From the NCBI RefSeq assembly GCF_000003605.2, contig NW_003132848.1:217831-261523 (forward strand): a stretch of 43,693 bases of DNA. The letters run 5' to 3'. Below the pieces are notes generated by a model that did no database searches, was not told the DNA's origin, and worked only from the letters and a program-made list of their open reading frames with translations. A program made the translations under genes and the position numbers. Below are positions 11,230 to 23,200 of the stretch, in pieces; position 1 is the stretch's first letter, and each line of letters opens with the position of its first letter. Origin of the DNA: Saccoglossus kowalevskii (Eukaryota > Hemichordata > Enteropneusta > Harrimaniidae).

Positions 11230-13570
11230 TACAACGCATATAGTCTTTTTTATTGAATAGTTTCAAAAAAGCAACAACGTAATACAATTCACGTTCATAC
11301 ACAGTTCTCATCAGCACTCGTGTGTATCTTGTACGCATTGTTGAGAGCTCTATAGTTAGGTCATTTGTATTTTTGGGACACTCTGAAACGCAATCAAATG
11401 CAAGCAAATTGTCTACTTCAAAATCAATTTTATTCAATGAAACACAATATTTTCTTAGATATCACTGTCAATATTGCAACCAATATCGCAAGTCGCATGG
11501 TGTTTATGCGCGTTAGAAGATGTGTAACGTTTTGCCGACGCCTTTCCAAGGGAAGGTACAGTGTTTCGGCAGATACCCAATGTCGTCCCTGGCAAAAGAA
11601 ATCGAGTAGCATTGTCTGTACCTTCAGAACTACGTCCGATGGCGGCACAAGGCTATTAAAGCGTTACATTAACTGCGATGAAATCAGATTATTAATAACA
11701 ATAGCGCGCGAACTGTAAGACATGCTGTGAACAAAGTAATGCCAAAAGTTGATCTATTATTTACTTTTGTCACAAGTTCAGTCCAGCTCTGATCAGTATA
11801 ATTTGCATTATTCCGAAGATAAACACCCGATCCCACGATGAGAAGAGTAGATGCTGTTGCGCCAGCTACAAGACCATAGCGCTTCTGATTTTTGCAGATT
11901 GATTTTAGAGTTTGATGCAAGCTCGTAGATATGCAACCAGCGAGTAAGTAAATTGAAATTCTGCTTGCGAGTTATGAACAATTCCCCGTCGTTAGCGTAA
12001 GCAGTGAGTTTAGAGTGTTGATTTTTGCTTTAAGATATGACCAGTCCTTTCATTATATCTGATTTTATGAAGAAGTGGTTCAATAGCTGAATACCCTGAA
12101 TTCCCCGTGTTATAGTGATGGGTGTAAAAAGGAAAAAAATTACACGGACCAGGATCTGGACGTTGGTATATAAGAAGCGAATGTAAGAAAAAAAATGGTC
12201 TCAAAAAACAAAAGCACAATGTGTATTAATGATGTATCCTATCATAAATATGCCTTTTAGAGATGCTGGTCTGGGTGAATAATGATGCAAATGACGCCGC
12301 GCAAAAGTGACGAAAAGGTGTTTTTTTCTGGTGATCGCTACATATCAGACTTGGCAACGTAACCTTTAATAGTACGTCCGTGTGGAAGTAGTTTTAACAT
12401 AGCAATCAGGTCGTCAAACGTGATTGCTTCATCAAGGTCATTACGATCTGTTTCACTTAGTTTCGACAGCCCTTCAAGGAGACTATTATGAGCTTATGAG
12501 GTTATTATAATAAGTATGCATGATTTTGAGTATTTCAGTTTCATTTTGAGAAATAGTGTTATCTTGGTGCCTCAGATGAAAGACTGCCTTTTTGTTGCTA
12601 ACTGGAAATAGAAGGAATTGCATACACCACTTTCATTTAAAAACTGCCGTTGTGTTCGTGTTGAACAAAGAGTGCAAGAGGTTTCTTTTTTCAGTGTAGC
12701 TGCTTAAAAGCTTGTATTTCCCTTTCCAATTTTTGTTTTGTATTTATCTTGTTTGAGTGTGCAATACTGTTGTGTGAGTAATCCCGCCATGTCTATATAT
12801 TGACAAGATCCCAATATGTCACTATTCATACACCACATGGGACTTTTGTTTTTACTACAGTCAATAGTGATATTGACGGTGACAAGTGAATGATCAGAAA
12901 AGGCTAATGTCCCATTGATTTTATCGATATTCTTATTAATTTTCCCACGCATACATTTGCTAACATAAAATCTGTCAAGGCGCACAAGCGTACCACCACG
13001 CCCCACGTAAAGTTTACTGTGTTCTCGTGGTATTGGCGCAATGCATCAAACAGTTTGCGATGATTCAGGACAGATTTGAGCAGCTTTGCAGTGCGCATAT
13101 CCGGTTCATTTCCTCTGTTACGGTCCATGTCGGGCTCAGTCGCAGAGTTTAAATCGCCCCCCCCATGATTACTGGGTTATTATTTAGATTACTGATAAAG
13201 TGTTCTATTTTAGTAAAGCATTCCATTAATTAATTTAATTATGTTAATAGGATTGTCATTAATTTGAGCGTGCAACACGTATCCAGGCATGATTTCACAT
13301 TATGATAAAATATTCACAGTTGCTGCAGGAGAAAACAAAATAGCCACACCCGCACGATTAACGGTGCCATGAGAAAAAATACCAAAGCCACGCCACACAA
13401 GTTTCAAAACAATTTCATCGGAGACAAAAGAGTGTGTTTCTTTTAACATATCAAAATTGCAGGGATTGTCATGCTTAAAATAATTGAAAACAATGTACCG
13501 TTTAAGAGCATCCCGGCAACCATTGACATTGACGTTGTATGTTTCGCATGTTATTGCGTTTGCCATCACT
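11230..13570 (-). pseudogene. Broken L1/Tx1-like LINE: endonuclease and distal RT parts
   Basis: Minus-strand blocks in order follow a LINE ORF2. The apurinic-type endonuclease starts at about 13569 (TYNVNVNGCRDALKRYIVF, then LKETHS) and continues at 12704-13128 with LVRLDRFYVSKC and GTLAFSDHSLVTVNI, the SDH motif. A linker at 12345-12490 has LSETDRNDLDEAITFDDLI just before the RT core. The RT core is missing: 12010-12340 has no recognisable match. Distal RT returns at 11684-12000 (INLQKSEALW in one frame, NANYTDQSWTELVTKV in another), followed by 11430-11648 with LLDFFCQGRHWVSAETLYLP. Frameshifts and stops break every block. The family call rests on the GRHWV-type C-terminal region and is tentative at clade level. 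Confidence 0.8.
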
Positions 13571-13574
13571 GTGA

Positions 13575-16500
13575 GATTTTAAAATCAGTGATAAAGTTAA
13601 TTTTTTAATGAGTCTGTGTATGCAAATTGTATCAGATGTGTTCAACTGCTGAGTATTAACTTGTTGATAAAGTGTGTAAATTTAATTATAGTAACCTAAT
13701 TGATATTCTCAACAAGCCACTTTTTCACAATCGTTTGTTTATTTTGTTTCTGTCTTACTTTGTTGAAAAGTGATTTTTATATCACGGTTCTATTATTTTG
13801 GCCTGACTTATTTTCGATTATTTATAATTAACCCGCTTTAGATGGCCTGCTTTCTGACTGTGACAACTGTATATATAACTCTTCAGCGATTGACAGTGTA
13901 TGGCCATTGCGTTTTTACACAGTTCTAGTCTGAAGGTTAAACAATACACCATGCGATCTTCATAATTTTGAATGTTCGGGCAAAAAATATTTTTTTATTT
14001 TTTTCAAACATTATGTAAAGTGCACTATGTAAAAACACATGGCATAAACTTTCTGACAATTATGTTTAATTTAAAATCCTTTGTAATTTTTATCATACAA
14101 TGTGGATCTTTCTAAATATTTTTCTCAAATAAAAAGAATTATGAATAAAACAGCATTCATATTTTACGTGGATTACATTTTTGTTTTCTTATTTTCTACT
14201 GTCTGATAACATGTGACATGATGAAGTAACTGTCATTGATTTTGATTCCTGTTTTCTGTAGCATGCATTCGAGATGGTGATAGTTTTACCGCAGGAGGTT
14301 GGTTTCGTTCTATCAGAAATAAAGAAGGCGTCAACTGAATTTCTTGCCCCGAAAACCTACACTAAACGTAGTAACAACTTTTCAGAAGTAGTATCATGGT
14401 TTTGAAAAATCAATTGTCATGCACCGTATCTTTATACAACCCCCGTTTAATTTACATCGTTTTCAACAATAATGGACGTAATGTTATAGTTGCATAGCGT
14501 AGAAACGGAATTCATAGTATCAAACAAAACATTGTATATTGCATATAGTTGTCACCGGGTCAAAATACTACAGGCTTATTGTGCAACGTTTCACAGTTCA
14601 GTGAAGAGTAAGGAAATGAGAAAATCATCGGAACACCAACGAAAAAACTAAGCAAAGAAATACAAGAGAAACACATGTTGAATGGCATGGACCGGATATT
14701 AACGAATAAAATAAAGTTAAAGAAATGGTACAAACGTTTAGACAGTCATTGAAATATTATTGCAGAATAAAAGGCAATAATTTATTTAATTTAGATTAAT
14801 TTATTTAATTAACATGAATCAATAATTTTTCTTGTTTTTTCTGTCCTTCAAAATTAATGGTGGACATAAGTGGCACATAGTAACCACTTACACACCCTCA
14901 GTAGCTGGCGTGTGTGTTTTACAAATGAAACTTTAGAAGCTATATATTACACTAGTTAAAATGGGTGTCGCATGTAATTTTTATTTTCCTCGAAAGTAGT
15001 AAACACAACATTAATACATCGTGTACACACCAGCATTTAAGAGTTAGTGTAGTTGATAAACGTGAATAATTTAAGGTTTCCTATCAAGTGCATCACTAAT
15101 TGTTAGTAATTTATTTTCATGCTATTTCGATGAACAAATAAATTTAAAATTATATTTAATCAGATATAATATTTCGAATTCGATATTCTATTTGACATAT
15201 ATATCCGTATTAAACGCCCCAAGGAAATCCTAATGTTGTCAATATGCCTGTAGTTTCAATGAGACAGTGTTGGACAACTTACATTTTCAAGAATATCTGT
15301 TTTCTTTACTAATTCCACCAGAAATTGTACAGAAGGACTGAAACGTAATTATGGTGAGAAGAATTATAAAGAGGCCGGGAAATAGAACAATATGTCTAAC
15401 AGAGGAACATTTTTTTTCCTGAAATGGGCCATTGGAGTTCTAGCAAACTGGCTATATGACACACTCTGTCCCTTGGAGGTATCATGATGGTTAACAAAGA
15501 TACGAATGACTTTTGATTTACATGACATTTAAAAGTGGTACAGTTAGATCACACACAAAGGGGAGGGGGGTGCCGTAAGTCTATTCATGGAGCGATAATG
15601 CAGTATGACCAGCCATGCGATGCAGCATATAATTTGGCCTAGCAAAGGAACATTATGATTTGAAAAAAAAAAACTGCCACGAAGCAAATTGGTTAGCAAA
15701 AGTGGAACAAGTAGTGTACTTCGGCTGACATCAGCAGTGCAAGCAGAACCTGGCCAAACGTAAAGTCAGAATGATTAGTCCTATCGAGGACAAGGTGAGA
15801 CTGTGCGTGTTTATCCAAACATGGGTAGGTACACTAAGGCCCAGCAAAGATGTAGTAATTCACAGTCCAACCACAAAGACGTACGATCAAATCTTGCAAA
15901 TGTGTAACGTGGGGGAAGTACACTGACATCTGATCCGAAGTGAGTTTACCGATAGAAGGTGTAGTGCGATGTCAAATAATTGCAGATTAAAAAATTAAAT
16001 CACATCTTGGGTGCAATTTGCACGGCATCATATTTAATTATTTAATATTCGTGAGTGTTCACCCTCATTTTTGAATATTTAATTTTCCTCGATGTGAACA
16101 AAAACAAGCTCCCGGTATAATTTTGATTCAATTGCTGTCACGTTGTCATATTCGAAAACCGTTTCCGTGCAAATGTTGCAGTATTGACATGCATCTATAT
16201 TAAAAAATAACATTGTGTGTTTAACTAATGCCACTATACGGCGTTACTTTTAAACAAGGCTTATTGTAGCGATAACTTACTTGGTGACATATGTGCATGT
16301 ATAAACACCTGTTGGTAACATGCGCTAAATTTTACGTCCGTAGTCAAATAAAAACAAGTGTTTCAATAGCCTATATGTTAATGCATAAATACCCTTGCTA
16401 TTGTGCCATATAACAATACCCAGTACGTTATTGTGTTGTTTCTCGTGTGGCTGTGTTACGTAGTTTCAAGACACGTACAAATATGTTATCAAAAAACAGT

Positions 16501-17072
16501 CACGGTACACGGTCTTGCGTAAGTAATTTCACACCCTTTTAATTACTCAATGTTATTTGCTATATCGCAGGACCTGGGACTGTTATTCGGCATGTGTGAG
16601 TTGATTGTATTGAAGGTATAGGTAATTAAACAGACGGTTTATTAATATGTCAGTGGCTATATAATACATTATAACATATTGTAATACAATACTTCCGAGT
16701 TATTTTTAATTTAACTCCAGTAGTCTGTTTAATACCATGGTTACTCAGTTCATTCTCTGATTGTAACTGGGTGAGTACGAAATGTACCCTTTTTTGGCGT
16801 AAATTATTATTTTCCTGTCTTTTTAGTAATGTTAAAAATGCACTCGATTAACTACGACGTATATATATATATTAGATATTAGATATATGTATTAAATGTG
16901 ACGTCATGTCATTAGCTTGAGAGACAAACTGAAATGTACGATGGACTTGACATATACCTTTCACCTTACTCTATCAATAAGTAATACGATAAACTGATAA
17001 ACGTTGTAGACGAGGCGTAGTAGTTCTTATTGTAGACAAGCGAAATTGAGCTTCCGTCAGACATGGCATATG
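13575..17072. other. Long spacer without a recognised gene
   Basis: About 3.5 kb of AT-rich sequence with many stops on both strands. A TA-rich microsatellite lies at about 16861-16890. A CRE-type palindrome TGACGTCA occurs at 16899-16906. I see no domain signal, RNA gene or bounded element. It may contain the upstream regulatory region and untranslated exons of the lectin gene. Confidence 0.4.
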
Positions 17073-17093
17073 TGACGTCATATAGTTATATAC
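17073..17093 (+). promoter_or_regulatory. Candidate CRE plus TATA upstream of the lectin gene
   Basis: A full CREB/ATF palindrome TGACGTCA (17073-17080) is followed by TTATATACC (17086-17093), about 125 bases before the ATG at 17218. A second TGACGTCA lies at 16899-16906. The spacing fits a core promoter. However, the sequence just before the ATG (TTTCTCTAACAG) also looks like a splice acceptor, in which case the real promoter lies further upstream. Confidence 0.3.
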
Positions 17094-17217
17094 CACTGAG
17101 CTCGATGAACTGTTTTTACAAAGCGTCAGCCTCGGTTTTGATTTGTCATCTAATATAATATTCGGTCAAAAGTAGCGCTTTCGTTGAATTACATCTATTG
17201 TAACTTTCTCTAACAGC

Positions 17218-20200
17218 ATGATGGCTGAACGCTTGGTTCAATTAGTTGCACTGATGATTACGGTTGAAATGTCACTCTCATTTCCTATTATGGTGGCAAA
17301 TGACAAAAAGGCAAGTTAAATCGTCCGACATTTTTTTTTAGAAATGTAAAAATTATATTAAGTCTCATTTATGGTATTCATGGGCAACCAAAGTTAAAAA
17401 AAAATGGCCGGACGAAACACTACATAGTAGATTTCTTGTTTTGTATACTCACCGACTAAGACGCAATGTTGTTATTATATCAAATAACTAGAAATTTCGT
17501 CCTTGTTACAGAACGACAAGCGACTTCTGGGTAAGTAAGGTATTTACGAATTCACTATTTTACGTTATTTATTAAATGTAATTTCGAGCCAAAAGTGTCG
17601 ATGTAGTACAACATGTGTAAACAAAAAAATATACATAGTGTTTTATACATAGTGTTTTATGTTATCTGTATACATTTAGTACCACAAAGTTTTACATTTA
17701 TTATCAAATATGATTCATTCTGCTATTAGTCAGTAACAAGACTAAACAATTAGTTTAGTTCAGTTACTCGTGCAAATCAAGATACAGATTACAGTTTAGA
17801 GATTCAGATCTACTGTTTTAAGCAAAACATTAATTGTTAATTTTATTAAACTATTGCATGTAAGTTATTCTATCAAATGACTCATCTGACGCCATAAACA
17901 TGGTCGGACCTGCTCTCCAGTACAGCGTAAACAACCAATCAATGACATGGATGGATGCACGTGACCACTGCAACGAAACTGGCGGGAAGCTGGCTAAAAT
18001 TCGCGACGATTCCGGAATGCGTGCATTACAAATATTTTTGAAAGACCACGAGGTGGATCTATGGGTGGGTAGCTCAGATATCGACAATGAAGGGACATTG
18101 GTTTATACTGACGATTCTGAAATGTGTTATGATCTTAACTTAGTTGACAATAATTCGGAGGAAAACGACTGTGTATTTCTAAGGTGAGTTTCAATATCGT
18201 GCTCAACTGAATTATGTAAATATAAGGAACCCACGTATTGTTATTACAATGATAGCATAATATATAGTGTGCATGTTGATCTGAAAACGGACGGACAGTC
18301 AGACAGACATGATTTGCATATGCAATGTTGAGCAGTCACATAGAGCAACCAATGGTGGAGCGATCTATTATGACAGGCATAAATTTAAACCACACGATAC
18401 TGGTTATATATAATTGGTTTAAAATTCTAGATATATGTCTTTGTTATTAGACTTTCTAGATGCACGAGGTTTTTCTCTGGAAACCATACTAAAATTATGC
18501 TGATTCTTCTTCTTCTTTTTCCACTCGATTTTGTAAACTTTTGTATTTGTTTTATGCGGTTATGCATGTTGATCTGAAGAGGTGAACCGAACAAGCACAA
18601 CCAGTTTGTTATATTTATCTATTTGTGAAGAATAATTTCTTGTGGCATTAGTCATTTGTAACAACCATCGCCGAAGTATGAACACTGAAAGCATAGCATA
18701 TACGCTACACACCGATGTTGTACATTAAATTACTCGGGGGTGTAAAAAGAGGCCGCGGGGTTGCGTCTAGGTCTCTAGCGTTCATATAATGAAATCCAGC
18801 TTCATCAAGTGAACCTCAGAAATTACGGTACAAGATGGCAACTTACCGGGGGCTATGGGCGAAAGTATTAGTCTCGCCCACTCGGCTTCTTACTGGTTAT
18901 TTTATTTGCGTCATGCGCCATAATATTATAAGATTCTTATCTCAAAGAAAATTGCGACTACTCGACCTTCAGTTTGTACATCGCATTTCATGTGACATTC
19001 GCCTTTTGTAGGATCTTAAAATAATATTTCGGTAAGGTTTGGTAATTTTTATGTGGTTATTTTTCACCGAAAATGCTCAAAAACACAGTTATTGCTACTT
19101 TAAGGGCCACACAAACTTTTACCGTCATTTGTAGGTAATACAATAAACGAAATCAGATTGGCGCTCCATAAGACAATACTACCAGCGAACGCGATACAAT
19201 ATTTCTATTAAAAATACCTAAATGTTTCGACGCCGCAATTACAAAAATGTAGCAAATAAATAATGTTTCGAACATGGTTGAAAAATTCCATGTAGCAAAT
19301 AGCGAATAGTACCATATGTTCACGATAATAAAATTTATTTTGATAATGAGGCCTATTTCCAAAAGTCAATGTTTAATTCCATTAATGTTCCACAATGTTC
19401 CTATTTCATATTGTGAATGCAGGGTACATGCATTATAAAATAGGGAATTGCCGACTCGTGAAAAGGTGGGCTCAACAATGAAACAATTCTTCTTGGCAAA
19501 TTTATCTAGAGTGATTTCGTTGACTAATTCGTCAGCAATTACACAAGAATCATTAAAGCAGATGTGCGATTTAGCCACGCAAACAAGCAAAAATTTCATT
19601 TGGTCAATGATCATGTGCTCAAAGAATCACCATGTATGTCTGGTCGATTCTCACCGCATCATAGCTCATAAATTGATTTCACTAATTAGAATTAGAATCT
19701 TTCTATTGTTGTTTAATTTCAGGACTGAGAATTCCACCACATGGCACGTAGGAAACTGTAGCGACACAAACTATTTTATTTGTGAATATAGTATAACAGA
19801 TGGTGAGTGTATTGGATTTCGTATAACATTTTTGCAGGGAAAAATCATGATTAACAAATACGCCAATCGTAGTAGTAGATACAGTACTGTATTTATTAAC
19901 AAGGTTTTGTAACAGGCCATATGAAGAATTCAAAATTGTTAAACCAATCTGAGTGGTAGCACCGACCGATTACCTTGTCGGTTGCAATTTGCAAGAGCGA
20001 TACTTTCAAAATTGGTTCATTATGCATTTGCGGATATGTACTCGATGAAAAAGCTTCACCCCACCATACAAGTACTCACATACATGTGTTTAACTATAGC
20101 TGCGATGCCCATTCCAAGGCAAATCTATAAGCCTAACTTCCTCCATAGAGTATTGTTATCATAGAAATATGTTTTTATATTTATTATACACATCGCAGCT

Positions 20201-23200
20201 GCAGAGGAAGCAGAACACAACATTGGTCCGCGAATTCAATTCGACATAGTGAGCAAAAAGATGAATGGTGCAAGTGCGAGGGAGTATTGTAAAATCAAAA
20301 AGGGATGGCTGGCTCCAATACCAGACCAAGAGATGCAAGATTTATTGGTTAACTACATTATAGACAATAACATACCCGGTAGCTTTCACATTAAAAAAGA
20401 ACACACGAAATCACGTGACTGCTATGCAAATTTTGCAAAGAATGCCGGCAAAGGAAAATATTGGATTTTAAGGTAGGCATAAACATTGCATCATTTATTT
20501 CGTTAACAATTCAGGCCAATAATGTACATTGCACATACTACTTCTGAAATTTTCGTATCTTCTCTTTTTTATTTATTCTCAGTAAATCACATGACTACAA
20601 ATGGAGACAAGTTGGTAGTAAATCAAAGAGTTTTTTCATCTGCCATTATTTTTTCACTGATCAAAATGTATTCTTTAGTAAAGGTATAGTTTTACTTCTA
20701 TGCTTACATGGTGGACCATTTCAAAACGTACTACACTATTCTCATATGGTCAAAAGCACGTTATACATTGGTTCTACTTTATTATAATAACACAGGAAGT
20801 CATTATTATTGTTTTTAATTTTAAATGTACTTGTTTGCTTAAAATAGAGAGTGGCACTGCTGCTGGTGAAGAGGAAGGTGACACTGCTGCTGGTGAAGGG
20901 GAGGGTGGCACAGCTGCTGGCGAGGAAGGTGACACTACCGCTGGTGAAGAGGAGGGTGGTACTGCTACTGGTGAAGAGGAAGGTGGTACTGCTGCTAGTG
21001 AAGAAGGTGACACTGCTACTGGTGAACAGGAAGGTGGTACTGCTGCTGGTGAAGAAGAAGGTGGCACTGCTGCTGGTGAAGAGGAAGGTGACACTGCTGC
21101 TGGTGAAGGGGAGGGTGGCACTGCTGCTGGCGAGGAAGGTGGCACTACCGCTGGTGAAGAGGAGGGTGGTACTGCTACTGGTGAAGAGGAAGGTGGTACT
21201 GCTGCTAGTGAAGAAGAAGGTGACACTGCTACTGGTGAAGAGGAAGGTGGTACTGCTGCTGGTGAAGAAGAAGGTGGCACTGCTGCTGGCGAGGAAGGTG
21301 GCACTACTGCTGGTGAAGAGGAGGGTGGTACTGCTACTGGTGAAGAGGAAGGTGGTACTGCTGCTGGTGAAGAAGAAGGTGACACTGCTACTGGTGAAGA
21401 GGAAGGTGGTAGTGCTGCTGGTGAAGAAGAAGGTGGCACTGATGTTGGTGAAGAGAAAGGTGGCACTACCGCTGGTGAAGAGGAGGGTGGCACTGCTACT
21501 GGTGAAGAGGAAGGTGGTACTGCTGCTGGTGAAGAAGAAGGTGACACTGCTACTGGTGAAGAGGAAGGTGGTAGTGCTGGTGGTGAAGAAGAAGGTGGTA
21601 CTGCTGCTGGTGGTGGTGACGAAGAAGGTGGCACTGCTGCTGGTGAAGAGGAGGGTGGCACTGCTGCTGGTGAAGAGGAGGGTGGCACTGCTGCTGATGA
21701 AGAGGAGGGTGGCACTGGTGTTGGTGAAGAGGAAGGTGGCACTGCTGCTGGCGAGGAAGGTGGCACTACTGCAGGCGAAGAGGAGGGTGGTACTGCTACT
21801 GGTGAAGAGGAAGGTGGTACTGCTGCTGGTGAAGAAGAAGGTGGCACTGCTGCTGGTGAAGAGGAAGGTGACACTGCTGCTGGTGAAGGGGAAGGTGGCA
21901 CTGCTGCTGGCGAGGAAGGTGGCACTACTGCTGGTGAAGAGGAGGGTGGTACTGCTACTGGTGAAGAGGAAGGTGGTACTGCTGCTGGTGAAGAAGAAGG
22001 TGACACTGCTACTGGTGAAGAGGAAGGTGGTACTGCTGCTGGTGAAGAAGAAGGTGGCACTGATGTTGGTGAAGAGAAAGGTGGCACTACCGCTGGTGAA
22101 GAGGAAGGTGGTACTGCTACTGGTGAAGAGGAAGGTGGTACTGCTGCTGGTGAAGAAGAAGGTGACACTGCTACTGGTGAAGAGGAAGGTGGTACTGCTG
22201 CTGGTGAAGAAGAAGGTGGCACTGATGTTGGTGAAGAGAAAGGTGGCACTACCGCTGGTAAAGTAGAGAGTGACACTGATGCTGGTGAAGAAGAGGGTGG
22301 CACTACTGCGGTTGAAGAAGAGTATGACACTACTGCTGGAGAAGAAGAGGGTGGAACTGCTGGTGGTGAAGAGGAGGGTGGCATTGCTGCCGGTGAAGAG
22401 GAGGGTGGCACTCCTGCTGGTGAAGAGGAGGGTGGCACTGCTGCTAGTGAAGTGGAAGGTAACACTGGTGAAGAGGAGGATGACACTGCTGCTGGTGAAG
22501 AGGAGGGTGGCACTGCTGCTGGTGAAGAGGAGGGTGACACTGCTGCTGGTGAAGAAGAGGGTGGCACTGCTGCTGGTGNNNNNNNNNNNNNNNNNNNNNN
22601 NNNNNNNNNNNNNNNNNNNNNNNNNNNNAAGAGGAGGGTGGCACTGCTGCTGGTGAAGAAGAGGATGGCACTGCTGCTGAAGTTGAAGGTGGCACTGCTG
22701 CTGGTGGAGAGGAGGCTGGCAGTGCTGCTGGTGAAGAAGAGGGTGGCACTGCTGCTGGTGAAGAGGAGAGTGGCACTGCTGCTGGTGAAGAAGAGGGTGG
22801 TACTGCTGATGATGAAGAGGAAGGTGGCACTGCTGCTGGTGGAGAGGAAGGTGACACTGCTGCTGGTGAAGAGGAGGGTGGCACTGCTGCTGGTGAAGAA
22901 GAGGATGGCACTGCTGCTGAAGTTGAAGGTGGCACTGCTGCTGGTGGAGAGGAGGCTGGCAGTGCTGCTGGTGAAGAAGAGGGTGGCACTGCTGCTGGTG
23001 AAGAAGAGGGTGGCACTGCTGCTGGTGAAGAAGAGGGTGGTACTGCTGCTGATGAAGAGGAAGGTGGCACTGCTGCTGGTGGAGAGGAAGGTGACACTGC
23101 TGTTGGTGGAGAGGAGGCTGGCACTGCTGCTGGTGAAGTAGAGGTCGGCACTGCCGCTGGTGAAGAGGAGGTTGACACTGCTACTGGTGAAGTGGAGGGT

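Noticed and set aside
20700-20847. ATG-started extension of the repeat frame to 20700
   Set aside because: It lies in the intron. The acceptor AAAATAG at 20841-20847 fits the phase of exon 6 and the lectin domains upstream.
20851-22266. 471-codon plus-strand frame rich in Leu/Val/Lys across the repeat
   Set aside because: This is the same repeat read in the wrong frame; it does not match the splice phases at 20683 and 23369.
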